Origin: Flavihumibacter stibioxidans
GTDB lineage: Bacteria; Bacteroidota; Bacteroidia; Chitinophagales; Chitinophagaceae
Reading direction: 5' to 3'
Length of the DNA: 64,000 nt
Assembly: GCF_014332695.1 (NCBI RefSeq)
Contig: NZ_MBUA01000001.1
Location: 620,001 to 684,000, forward strand
Below, piece by piece: positions 35,520 through 43,807 of this stretch. The position numbers were made by a program, and so were the translations under genes. Under the pieces are notes generated by a model. That model was not told the origin of the DNA. It did not search any database and saw only the letters and a program-made list of their open reading frames with translations. Position 1 is the stretch's first letter; the number at the start of each line of letters is the position of its first letter.

Positions 35520-36263
35520 TTATTCCCAGCCCCATTTTTTAAACACAGAATGTCCAGCTCCGGACTGCAGGTATTCAATGAATTTTTCCGCCAGTCCGCG
35601 CTTAGTAGAGATCGTTGTAAGGGCAATTGGTGTGCCCCGGTAAATGTTCCTACCTGAAGGTATCCTAACCAGTTCTGTAAAATCCTTCAACCGGTAGTGC
35701 CAGGAAGCATAGGTAATCCAGGCATCATAGGCAGAGTCGCTTTTTAATGCGGCAATGCCTAAGGCCGTGTTTTCAAATGATTGCCGGATATTCTGCTGAA
35801 TGCCTGCGATCAGGTTTGCCCTGCCTGCAATATCCTCCCACAAGCCAAACTGTCCGGCACCGTTTACATCCAATATCTTGATGCCCGGTCTGGCCAGGTC
35901 GCCCAGATGCCTGATGTTTTTAGGATTACCCGGCCTCACCAGGATAGCTGCACCACGTTTATACAATTCCTTCCTGCTGGCATGATCTACTAAACCCGGG
36001 TGTCTCTGGGCAAAAGAAGTGAGCATGTATTCAGCGCCACCAAAAATGATGTCAGCATTGTTCTTCGCGGCAGCAATCCAGTTACCCTCGGGACCGGCAG
36101 TAACTTTTATTACAATACCATTCGCTTTTCCAAAAGCCCGGCCACATTCTTCCATCGGGGCAAATGGTCCTCCCGGACCGTACACAAAGAGCGTATCCGT
36201 TTGAGCGCTGGCAATTAACGGTGTCAGGGAAAAAAGCATCCATGCGATTACTATTCTTTTCAT
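35520..36263 (-). CDS. Orphan periplasmic substrate-binding protein (molybdate/sulfate-binding type)
   Basis: 247 aa with a signal peptide ending near IASAQ. It has a type 2 periplasmic-binding fold: DTLFVYGPGGPFAPMEECGR, IIFGGAEYMLTSFAQRHPG, RGAAILVRPGNPKNIRHLGD, GIKILDVNGAGQFGLWEDIA and a C-terminal ALTTISTKRGLAEKFIEYLQ. The organisation resembles ModA-like extracellular solute-binding proteins. No ABC permease or ATPase is nearby, so it may act as a sensor or scavenger or feed a distant transporter. It lies between a family B repeat downstream and a family A repeat upstream. Confidence 0.82.
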   Translation of the reverse strand: MKRIVIAWMLFSLTPLIASAQTDTLFVYGPGGPFAPMEECGRAFGKANGIVIKVTAGPEGNWIAAAKNNADIIFGGAEYMLTSFAQRHPGLVDHASRKELYKRGAAILVRPGNPKNIRHLGDLARPGIKILDVNGAGQFGLWEDIAGRANLIAGIQQNIRQSFENTALGIAALKSDSAYDAWITYASWHYRLKDFTELVRIPSGRNIYRGTPIALTTISTKRGLAEKFIEYLQSGAGHSVFKKWGWE

Positions 36264-36298
36264 TCCTTTAAAATATTTGATTTTCTGAAACCTGCAGC

Positions 36299-36325
36299 CA
36301 CCCGTCGGGTGGCACCCGACGGGTG
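36299..36325. repeat. Nested palindromic repeat, family A, copy 3
   Basis: Identical in its 27 bases to copy 2 (CACCCGTCGGGTG, G, CACCCGACGGGTG), 34 kb away. It sits in the 72-base gap between two minus-strand genes, where its transcript would form a hairpin after the barrel-protein stop. Confidence 0.87.
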
Positions 36326-36335
36326 AAAATCATCA

Positions 36336-38777
36336 CTACCTCACCCGCCCCTGTTCCTCTTCTGCGCTGCCTCCGGAACGGTTGCGCCTGGATTGTTGCG
36401 CGCTTCCGAAATTCCACGTAAAACTCAGGGTGCCGACGCGCAGGTCGGATCGGTTCCGGAACTTCGCATCTGCCTGGTACAGGTTATGGATCTGTCCACG
36501 ACGGGTGCCAGAATAGAATATATCACGCAGGGTTAACCGAACAGTGGCCTTATTACCGAACAGTTTTTTCTGCACTCCCGCATTCACCTGCCAGAAAGAT
36601 GCGAGCGATACCTGGCCTACCAAAATGCCCGTTCGTGCTGTTCCACCGAGTTCCGCTGACCAGCCTTTACCTAACTGAAACTGGTTGGTGATATTGGTAC
36701 CTGCATATACAGCACTGGTATCCAAGCGCCCCACCCGAAGCCTGCCTTCATAGTGACGGTCCTGCACTTCGGCAAAAATATTCGCCGACCACCATTTCGC
36801 CGGCTTTATCCCGGCATTAAAAGAGAAACCAAGCAACCTGTTTGTACCCAGGTTGTCGGTGCGACTCACATAATTACTTCCACTCAGTACAATTGACTCC
36901 ATGAACACCTCATCAGTCATCGCATAGGACAAGGTCGCCACATAATTTTTATGCAGTGTATAGGAAACCGATAACTCATTGGTAACACCGGGTTGCAGAA
37001 ATGGATTGCCTACATAAAGTGTGAATTTATCCAGTGGTGTAACATAAGGATTCAGATCCTGGTAAAATGGTCTTTCAATTCTTCGTCCATACGACAGCGT
37101 TATTATATGCTTCTCCAGGCTGTCAGCCTTATAGCTGAGAAACAGACTGGGAAAGAAATTCGTATAGGACCTGGAAAATGCGGAGTCAGGTTTTACGGGA
37201 TTGCCCAGCTGGTGGCCCCTGGAACGTGTCTGTTCTCCCCTTAAACCAGCTTTCCAGGAAAATCGTTTCCCATCGCCATTCAGGCTTATATATGCCGCAT
37301 GAATATTTTCCCGGTAACGGAAATCGTTGTTCTTTTCAAAATCGGGCGAAGTTAAACCGTCCTTGATGGTGGTAAAATCCGCCGTATTCCGTGTATTGGC
37401 CACACTGCTTTTCAAACCGGCTTCCATATTCCAATTCCACAGCTTTCCCGTATAATCCATTTTGCCGGCCATGATCTCAATATTGGAGGGAAGATACCCA
37501 ACAAGCTCCTCCCCTTCAGGTTCAGGCGCACCGGGCTTGATAGTTGTATTTGTAAACAGCTGATCCACCCGTGATTTATAGTTCAGGTAATCGGCATCTG
37601 CTGCAATGCCGGTCCCTGTTGCCTTAAAGCTTTTACGGTAGTTAAGGTTGACGCTGTAATTGTTCCATTTATCCTCCTCCCGGTTTTTGGCAAGAGCAGT
37701 GGAATCCAGCGTGCCATTGGCCTGCGAGAGTTTGCTGGTATTATTGGTGGTCTGCAAAGACGGTCTGTGCAGGTAGGAAAAGCCATAACCGAGTGACGTG
37801 GTTTGATCCAGCTGGTAATCCATTCCACCGCGGATGCTGTAGGACTGGTTCCTGCGCCGGATATAGGAATTCTGCCAGAAGTTATATGTCGGTTGTCCCT
37901 GCTCGTTATGATAGTTGCGTTCAATGTCCAGGCCGGTTGAACGATTCTGTGTCACATAACCCAGGTTGGCATAAGCATATACCTTGCCAGTCAGGTAATT
38001 GGTATTGAGGGAGTTGGTAGTACTGAACAGTTTCCCCTGGTTGAATGCTGTGGACAGTGTTCCGTTCATTCCCTTTTTTAGGTTGCGTTTGGTCCTGAAA
38101 TTTATCACACCAGCCGTACCTGCCGCATCATAACCTGCCGGGGGTGTTGGCATCAACTCAATTTTTTCCAGGGAAGAGGATGGAATGGATCGCAGGTAAT
38201 TCGCCAGGGCATCACCCGACAGGTATGTAGGTTTGTTGTCGATCATCACCATCACTCCGGGTTTGCCATTCAGACTGATATTTCCATCCTCATCTACTGA
38301 TACTCCCGGAACATTTTCCAGCATTCGCAGGGCATCGGCTCCGGCACTGGTGAGCATTGCATCCACATTTACCACAGTACGGTCAGATTTCTTCTCCAGC
38401 AATGCCTTCCTCCCGGTTACGGTTACCGATGACAACTGGCTGGCAGCGGCTGAAATAAGGACTACACTGATCGAATCTACCGGGTAACGGCCATTGATGG
38501 TTACCGGGTCCAGTAACCGGCCAGAATAACCCACCATGGATAATTCCAGTTGATAGGTGGCCAGGGACAGCGATTTAAAAATGTAATCACCGCTTTTACT
38601 GGTCTGGCCTGTTTCGGATTGTTTTAAATTTCCAATTCGCATAATGGTCAGTGTTACACCAGAGAGAGGTTTTTTGAGGCTGTCGGTGACGAATACCCGC
38701 AGACTATACTCCTGGGCTACTATCCATTTGAATGGAACTACACAGAATAAAAATATACAGACGGAAATACGCAGCAT
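36336..38777 (-). CDS. TonB-receptor-like outer-membrane beta-barrel protein
   Basis: 813 aa from the ATG at 38775-38777, which opens a signal peptide ending near WIVAQ; an ATG at 38804 is an alternative. Order: carboxypeptidase-regulatory-like domain (YSLRVFVTDSLKKPLSGVTL), plug (SSVTVTGRKALLEKKSDRTV, MLENVPGVSVDEDGNISLNG, KPTYLSGDALANYLRSIPSS, GYDAAGTAGVINFRTKRNLK) and barrel (GGMDYQLDQTTSLGYGFSYL). It ends in a charged tail (GGSAEEEQGRVR) rather than a terminal Phe, which is unusual for a barrel. Same family as the gene at 15727. Ligand unknown; no SusD partner. Confidence 0.88.
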   Translation of the reverse strand: MLRISVCIFLFCVVPFKWIVAQEYSLRVFVTDSLKKPLSGVTLTIMRIGNLKQSETGQTSKSGDYIFKSLSLATYQLELSMVGYSGRLLDPVTINGRYPVDSISVVLISAAASQLSSVTVTGRKALLEKKSDRTVVNVDAMLTSAGADALRMLENVPGVSVDEDGNISLNGKPGVMVMIDNKPTYLSGDALANYLRSIPSSSLEKIELMPTPPAGYDAAGTAGVINFRTKRNLKKGMNGTLSTAFNQGKLFSTTNSLNTNYLTGKVYAYANLGYVTQNRSTGLDIERNYHNEQGQPTYNFWQNSYIRRRNQSYSIRGGMDYQLDQTTSLGYGFSYLHRPSLQTTNNTSKLSQANGTLDSTALAKNREEDKWNNYSVNLNYRKSFKATGTGIAADADYLNYKSRVDQLFTNTTIKPGAPEPEGEELVGYLPSNIEIMAGKMDYTGKLWNWNMEAGLKSSVANTRNTADFTTIKDGLTSPDFEKNNDFRYRENIHAAYISLNGDGKRFSWKAGLRGEQTRSRGHQLGNPVKPDSAFSRSYTNFFPSLFLSYKADSLEKHIITLSYGRRIERPFYQDLNPYVTPLDKFTLYVGNPFLQPGVTNELSVSYTLHKNYVATLSYAMTDEVFMESIVLSGSNYVSRTDNLGTNRLLGFSFNAGIKPAKWWSANIFAEVQDRHYEGRLRVGRLDTSAVYAGTNITNQFQLGKGWSAELGGTARTGILVGQVSLASFWQVNAGVQKKLFGNKATVRLTLRDIFYSGTRRGQIHNLYQADAKFRNRSDLRVGTLSFTWNFGSAQQSRRNRSGGSAEEEQGRVR

Positions 38778-38909
38778 GGCTGACTGAAATTGAACTGCAA
38801 TCATAAACCATGTATCACCGAATCCAATCACATGTTTGTGTGAAAAACAGGAACGGTTAGCTGGCCAACCGGAATGGCCAAATCAAGATAATATCAGGAT
38901 AGCCCTGGC

Positions 38910-39821
38910 TTATTGCCGCGCAGTTACCCCATCCAGCGCCTTTCTGCAGGCAATTCTTCCAATCTCCACCATTTCCGCGGAACGATAAAATTCAAACGTG
39001 GAACAGGCCTCCCTGGAGATTTCCACCAGCACATCGGGCGGAAATTCTTTCAGCATCATAGCTGTAACCCGATCCTGGGTCATCTGGTAGGAATATAAAA
39101 GAATATCATTCAGGTATTTGCTGCCTGCCAGTTCCCGGGCATTGCTGATTTTAATTTCCTTCGCAGGCTTTTCGCGGGAGGAATTGATCCGTAACAAAGC
39201 TTTTACCTCTTTCAGTATAGTACTCTCCTCGGTTTCTTTTTTGGGTGCAGGAACAAAGAAAGGAGCATGTCCGTTCAGGTTGACGGCCAGTACAATGGCA
39301 TCCGGTTGTCGTTCTACTGCATTCAGTGGCAAAGGATTCAATACTCCGCCATCCACCAGTATCTGATCTTCATCTATAACCGGCGTAAACACTCCTGGAA
39401 TGGCGATGGATGCCCGCAAAGCATCGGTGAGCCTGCCCGACCGAAACCATTTCTCCCGTTTATGGTACATATCAGCGGCTATCGCGGTGAAGGGTATGCG
39501 AAAGGCTTCAATATCGGGAACATCCATGAACTGCCCTAATACTTCAAACAGTCTGTCACCCTTCACAAATCCTTTTTTATCAAGGGTAAAATCAAGCAAT
39601 CCCCAAACCTTCCCTTTTGTGAGACCAAGCATCCATTCTTTATATTCCCGGTGAAAACCAGCTGCATAGATACCACCCACTACAGCCCCCATGGAACATC
39701 CGGCCACACTTACGATCTCATATCCTTCTTCTTCCAGTACATCAATCACACCTATATGCGCTATACCCCTCGCCCCACCGCTTCCCAGGACGAGTTGAAC
39801 TTTCTTTTTATTGCCTTGCAT
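38910..39821 (-). CDS. Patatin-like phospholipase
   Basis: 303 aa, no signal peptide. The oxyanion-hole stretch VLGSGGARGIAHIGVI is followed by the nucleophile elbow GCSMG (Ser about residue 43) and the catalytic Asp in LVDGGVLNPLPLN, forming the Ser-Asp dyad of patatin-type lipid acyl hydrolases. The C-terminal region is helical with YSYQMTQDRVTAMML. It probably removes acyl chains from phospholipids at the inner membrane; the substrate is inferred. Confidence 0.92.
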   Translation of the reverse strand: MQGNKKKVQLVLGSGGARGIAHIGVIDVLEEEGYEIVSVAGCSMGAVVGGIYAAGFHREYKEWMLGLTKGKVWGLLDFTLDKKGFVKGDRLFEVLGQFMDVPDIEAFRIPFTAIAADMYHKREKWFRSGRLTDALRASIAIPGVFTPVIDEDQILVDGGVLNPLPLNAVERQPDAIVLAVNLNGHAPFFVPAPKKETEESTILKEVKALLRINSSREKPAKEIKISNARELAGSKYLNDILLYSYQMTQDRVTAMMLKEFPPDVLVEISREACSTFEFYRSAEMVEIGRIACRKALDGVTARQ

Positions 39822-39876
39822 GGCAATAAAAATAGTGCATTCACTGTGCCCGCTGAAATAGTTAACAATTCCTCAC

Positions 39877-40482
39877 TTAGTTCTTTGGGAAATCCGCATG
39901 CCCCTTCAGTTCACGGATCTGTAAAGTGTGGCGCATGGTATGGCCAGCTATGAAAAGCAGCACCTGGTAAGAGTCAGCCAGTCCGAACGGCGTTTCTGCA
40001 TAATGGTTCCGCAGGTCATCCTCAGTCGTCCTGATATATTCCATATTGGAAGCTCTCCGCTTTTTGAATTCAACCATTGCAGCAGATACAGAACCAAACT
40101 GGCCACTGGGCTGAAATGACTCCTGGGTTTTCACCCTGAAACTCCTGTCAACCAGTATGGACTTCATCTGTTCATCTGTATTCTTCAACTGCGACCTTTT
40201 GGAAGGATCTGCAGGGGTCTTGACTGTGCTCATTGCCCAGTCAAAAATGATCTTTTCAGAAATGGCCAGGTGCTCAACATTATTGGCCACACTCCATACG
40301 GAATCTGAAGGTTTCCATTTCAACTGGTTTTCCGTCAGACTGCTGATCTCATCTGCCAATGCCTGCCCGGTTTCTGTAAAATATTTAATGGCGGATTCCC
40401 TTTCTTCTTTTGTTAATCCGCCTGGTGCCTCCACAAAGGCAGCAAGTAAAAAAACAAGGGCAGTTACAAATAGATTACGCAT
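39877..40482 (-). CDS. Secreted DinB family protein
   Basis: 201 aa with a signal peptide (MRNLFVTALVFLLAAFVEAP). DinB features: WSVANNVEHLAISEKIIFDW with the first metal His, and LLFIAGHTMRHTLQIRELKG with the late His pair. It differs from the two other DinB proteins in this window by being exported. Reaction unknown. It lies next to the gene-debris region starting at about 40.5 kb. Confidence 0.82.
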   Translation of the reverse strand: MRNLFVTALVFLLAAFVEAPGGLTKEERESAIKYFTETGQALADEISSLTENQLKWKPSDSVWSVANNVEHLAISEKIIFDWAMSTVKTPADPSKRSQLKNTDEQMKSILVDRSFRVKTQESFQPSGQFGSVSAAMVEFKKRRASNMEYIRTTEDDLRNHYAETPFGLADSYQVLLFIAGHTMRHTLQIRELKGHADFPKN

Positions 40483-40629
40483 AGGAAAAGATTTAATGGT
40501 GATAAATAAAACTTAATTAAAATTAAACATTTCCATAATACGTTTAAATATCCTCACCCATCGGATAAGTGGCTTTCCCGACGACACCGCAGTTGTCCTG
40601 GCTTTGTTATACGGTGTGCCCGGTACCTT

Positions 40630-40722
40630 CACGTTTTTTATGACAGCCATTTTCAAACAGGACTTCAGCTGCAAAAAGAACAAGAACTGTTTATCCAGAA
40701 TGCAAACCATCGTCAACATTGA
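40630..40722 (+). pseudogene. C-terminal remnant of a DUF2975 membrane-protein gene
   Basis: In the frame ending with TGA at 40720-40722 the translation contains FQTGLQLQKEQELFIQNANH, which resembles the C-terminus of DUF2975 proteins (a short helix then a LxxEQxLTI-type tail). It overlaps the start of the HTH gene that normally follows DUF2975 genes. No membrane segments remain upstream. This rests on a short similarity recalled from memory. Confidence 0.35.
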
Positions 40723-40905
40723 TGTAATGCTCGCCAAAAGCAAGAAGCAATCGAAGGAGCTGGCAGAGATCCTGGGCTTACCGCCGGCCAATTTATCCAT
40801 CCTCAAAACAGGCAAGGCCGAGGGCATCCGTTTTGATACCCTGTGGCCATCAGCAAGGCACTGAATTGCCAGCCCGGTGATATCCTGGAATACCGCGAGG
40901 AGTAA
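40700..40905 (+). pseudogene. Frameshifted XRE-type HTH regulator (YozG-like)
   Basis: From the ATG at 40700 the frame reads MQTIVNIDVMLAKSKKQSKE then LAEILGLPPANLSILKTGKA and EGIRFDTL, the standard small Cro/C1-type regulator. After that the frame departs, but the expected ending AISKALNCQPGDILEYREE followed by TAA at 40903-40905 appears in another frame after CTGTG near 40842-40846. One base is missing relative to an intact gene, so this is a frameshift. The original protein would be about 68 aa. Confidence 0.75.
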
Positions 40906-40929
40906 TTACAGCGATATACAATTTTTTAT

Positions 40930-41149
40930 ACACCTACGGGAAATGGTGGCCATGTACCGCCTGTACCTGCTTCTTGGGGAAGAAAAGATCAACGAGGGCC
41001 TGCGCCTGCTGCTCTGCCATCATGCATGGCCCCAACCGCCGCCCACCAGTCTCGACCTGCCGGAAGCCCTGTACATGGTTTCTGATTCTACCCTCCATGC
41101 CGGGATAGACAGTTTATTAAAGTCGGTGGAACTGAGGAAATGGCCTTAG
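40930..41149 (+). pseudogene. C-terminal fragment of an M1-family aminopeptidase gene
   Basis: The translation VAMYRLYLLLGEEKINEGLR, then PPPTSLDLPEALYMVSDSTL and a terminal SVELRKWP, aligns with the C-terminal helices of membrane-linked M1 peptidases (pattern MYxLxxxxGExxINxxLR, PPxPTSLDL). The zinc motif HExxH and all upstream sequence are absent and no start is credible, so it is a degraded remnant. Confidence 0.55.
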
Positions 41150-41195
41150 CAGGCGGGGATTTCCGGTCCGATATCCTATCTTACCTGTACAATTT

Positions 41196-42653
41196 ATGGA
41201 CATGATGCGAACCAATACAATGTGCACCAGGAGACCTTTGGCTAAGCCTTTCTATGCCTGCCTGCTATTCTTGCTTAGCATATCTGTTTTCTCGCAAGCA
41301 CAGCCGGAACAGAAACTACGTGTACTGGTACTTACCGACATCGAAGCCGATCCGGATGATGCGCAATCCATGGTTCGTTTTCTTACCTACAGCAACCAGT
41401 GGGAGGTGGAAGGATTGATTGCAACTACTTCGATACACCAGAAAACAAGGGTGGCCCCGGAGAGCATTGTGAAAATCCTGGATGCGTATAAAGTGGCACA
41501 TCCCAGATTGCTGCAACATGAAAAAGGATATCCTGACCCTGAGGAATTGAAAGGCAAAGTAAAGAAAGGACTGGCAGTATATGGCATGGAAGGCGTGGGG
41601 GAAGGGAAGGATTCAGAAGGCTCCGACTGGATAGTGAAAGTACTGGAGAAAAAAGACGACCGGCCTCTCTGGGTGCCGGTTTGGGGCGGTCCGAATACCC
41701 TGGCCCAGGCATTATGGAAAATCAAAAAAACGAAGACACCTGCCGAAGCCAGTAAACTCTATCAAAAACTACGGGTGTATACCATTTCAGACCAGGATGA
41801 TTCAGGGCCCTGGATCAGGAAAAACTTTCCCGGGATATTTTTTGTCGTTACACCCGGTTACAATTATGGAAACGCCACCTGGCTGGGCATCGCGTTTGGC
41901 CTGCCCGGTTCCAATAAAGAGGTGGTTTCCGCAGACTGGCTGGCAACCAATATCCAGCAGGGACATGGTCCGCTGGGTGCTGCTTATCCCGATGTGGCTT
42001 ATGGGATGGAAGGCGACAGCCCTGCCTTTATGAACCTGATCAACAATGGACTCAATGATCCGGAACATCCCAACTATGGCGGCTGGGGCGGTCGTTATGA
42101 ATTATATTTGCCGGAATTCCAGGATTCCAACACCGGTCCGTTCAAGCGGGAAAACTGGCCGAAGGATGAACCCGAAACCAGACCCATCTGGACCAATGCG
42201 GCCGACTCCATTGTTTCGCCCCTTGATAAAAAATCCTATGTCGGCAACAAGGAAACGATCTGGCGCTGGAGAGTGGAATTTCAAAACGATTTTGCTGCGA
42301 GAATGCAATGGGCGACAAAACCTTTCAGCGAATGCAATCATCCGCCCGTTCCAAAACTGGCGCATGATGACCGGCTTACCGTTAAATCCGGTGAACTGTT
42401 TTACCTGGATGCTGATGGCACCACAGACCCGGATGGTGATTCGATGAGTTATCTCTGGTTTCAATATCCGGAAGCAGGTACCTATAAAGGCCTGGTCAAT
42501 CTGCGCCCCTATTCACCGAATTTATACCGGCTTCCAGTAACCGCCCCGATGGTGGATCGTGAACAAACCATTCATTTCATTCTGAAAGTTACCGATAAAG
42601 GAAGTCCGGCCCTGACCCGTTACAAGCGAGTCTTCGTCACCGTTAGACCGTAA
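41196..42653 (+). CDS. Secreted nucleoside-hydrolase-like protein (DUF1593)
   Basis: 485 aa with a signal peptide ending near VFSQAQ; ATG codons at 41202, 41205 and 41220 are alternative starts. The N-terminal domain resembles inosine-uridine nucleoside hydrolases: VLVLTDIEADPDDAQSMVRF contains the DxxxDPDD-type metal motif, followed by VEGLIATTS, WVPVWGGPNTLAQALWKIKK and FFVVTPGYNYGNATWLGIAF. The C-terminal ~90 residues (YLDADGTTDPDGDSMSYLWF and FILKVTDKGSPALTRYKRVF) form a cadherin/PKD-like beta-sandwich. It probably cleaves a glycosidic bond in a periplasmic carbohydrate; the substrate is unknown. Confidence 0.9.
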   Translation: MDMMRTNTMCTRRPLAKPFYACLLFLLSISVFSQAQPEQKLRVLVLTDIEADPDDAQSMVRFLTYSNQWEVEGLIATTSIHQKTRVAPESIVKILDAYKVAHPRLLQHEKGYPDPEELKGKVKKGLAVYGMEGVGEGKDSEGSDWIVKVLEKKDDRPLWVPVWGGPNTLAQALWKIKKTKTPAEASKLYQKLRVYTISDQDDSGPWIRKNFPGIFFVVTPGYNYGNATWLGIAFGLPGSNKEVVSADWLATNIQQGHGPLGAAYPDVAYGMEGDSPAFMNLINNGLNDPEHPNYGGWGGRYELYLPEFQDSNTGPFKRENWPKDEPETRPIWTNAADSIVSPLDKKSYVGNKETIWRWRVEFQNDFAARMQWATKPFSECNHPPVPKLAHDDRLTVKSGELFYLDADGTTDPDGDSMSYLWFQYPEAGTYKGLVNLRPYSPNLYRLPVTAPMVDREQTIHFILKVTDKGSPALTRYKRVFVTVRP

Positions 42654-42654
42654 A

Positions 42655-42776
42655 CAACCGCTTGTCCGGCCATATCGCCCGTTTTATCATTGTGCGGATA
42701 GCCCACTAATATCAGGCTGCCGTCGGCGGAAAGGGAAATCGAATAACCGGTGGTGTTATTGGCAGGATGGGTTTTC
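42655..42776 (-). pseudogene. Fragment of an FG-GAP / integrin-like repeat gene
   Basis: The minus strand translates to TTGYSISLSADGSLILVGYP then HNDKTGDMAGQAVVYG, matching the repeated blade of FG-GAP beta-propellers (pattern YSVSLSxDGSxxAxGxPxND). Only one repeat remains, with no start or stop context. It overlaps the first ten bases of the HNH endonuclease gene on the other strand. Confidence 0.55.
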
Positions 42777-43714
42777 TAAACTCTAATAAATCATTATCTT
42801 ACTGGCAACCATCAAAAATCCGGCAGCTGGAAAAAATTCCTTTCATACCAGATCATGTTTATAAAAGAGCTGATCTTCATGATTCGTATAAGGGAAATCG
42901 ACAAACAGGCATATCTTATTCAAATAGCTCACCATATATCTTTATTTTCTCAGGAAAAACAGGCACTCAATATAGTTATGCCGATGGTTGGGAAAACGAT
43001 AACATTTTCTTTTATTCAGGTGAAGGGCAGCAAGGAGATATGCAGTTTATACGGGGGAATTTGGCCCTCAAAAATCATTTGCAAAATGGAAAAAGAGTCT
43101 TTCTCTTTGAATTTGCCCGAAAAGGTTTTGTAAAATTTATCACGGAATTAGAATTTTTTGACGCTGGAATTGAACAATCAACTGATAAAAATGGGCATAC
43201 ACGAGACGCCATAAAGTTTTTCTTTAAAAGAAGAGGCGCATTTATTCCTGTTGCTCCGGGTGATTTCATTCAGACTAATTCAGAAGATCCGGAACCAAAA
43301 TATAATATTGACCGGTTACCCAACACGACCGAACGAGAAGGTCTAATTATTTCCCGGGTTGGGCAGGGTATTTACCGTAAAAGAGTGATTCATCGCTGGA
43401 ACTACGCATGTGCGGTCACAGGTTTCGATAAATTAGAAATCTTAATAGCATCACATATAGTTCCATGGAAAGATGCAACAGATAACGAGCGACTTGATCC
43501 TAATAATGGCATTCTACTTTCACCAACTTATGATGCACTGTTTGACAGGCATTTGATAAGTTTTGAGAACAACGATAGAATCATTCTTTCTGAAAAAATA
43601 GAGATAGCTGCATTTGAAAAAATTGGCGTGACCGGAAAGGAAAAAATCAAAAAACTGTCTCATCAAAACCTGTCTTATCTTGAAAAACATCAGGCGATCT
43701 TTTCAAGTCATTGA
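42767..43714 (+). CDS. HNH endonuclease with SRA-like N-terminal domain (putative modification-dependent restriction enzyme)
   Basis: 315 aa. The N-terminal domain (YKRADLHDSYKGNRQTGIS, GKTGTQYSYADGWENDNIFF, GEGQQGDMQFIRGNLALKNH) resembles the SRA-like modified-base reader of McrA-type enzymes. The C-terminal HNH_2 nuclease shows WNYACAVTGFDKLEILIASH, VPWKDATDNERLDPNNGILL and YDALFDRHLISFENNDRII. This architecture belongs to type IV restriction enzymes that cut methylated or otherwise modified foreign DNA. Three sampled 60-base rows are 30-35% GC against about 47-52% in neighbouring genes, indicating transfer. No methyltransferase is adjacent. The first ~10 codons, within the FG-GAP remnant, may be an acquired start. 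Confidence 0.85.
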   Translation: MGFLNSNKSLSYWQPSKIRQLEKIPFIPDHVYKRADLHDSYKGNRQTGISYSNSSPYIFIFSGKTGTQYSYADGWENDNIFFYSGEGQQGDMQFIRGNLALKNHLQNGKRVFLFEFARKGFVKFITELEFFDAGIEQSTDKNGHTRDAIKFFFKRRGAFIPVAPGDFIQTNSEDPEPKYNIDRLPNTTEREGLIISRVGQGIYRKRVIHRWNYACAVTGFDKLEILIASHIVPWKDATDNERLDPNNGILLSPTYDALFDRHLISFENNDRIILSEKIEIAAFEKIGVTGKEKIKKLSHQNLSYLEKHQAIFSSH

Positions 43715-43795
43715 GGCATATAATGATTTATAATAATATTTATATTCTGAAAGTATTCAATAGTACTACAAACAAGTGAATTGTTTCTCATCCCC

Positions 43796-43803
43796 TAACT
43801 TTG
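43796..43803 (+). promoter_or_regulatory. Bacteroidota -7 promoter element
   Basis: TAACTTTG matches TAnnTTTG, ending four bases before the ATG at 43808. A near-leaderless transcript would result. Confidence 0.5.
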
Positions 43804-43807
43804 TACC

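Noticed and set aside
40513-40827. A 104-codon minus-strand frame in the debris region
   Set aside because: It is antisense to the frameshifted HTH and DUF2975 remnant and shows no protein features of its own.
42767-43714. HNH gene as part of a prophage or homing element
   Set aside because: No phage genes, integrase, intron or intein features are nearby; the SRA-like domain fits a restriction enzyme better.
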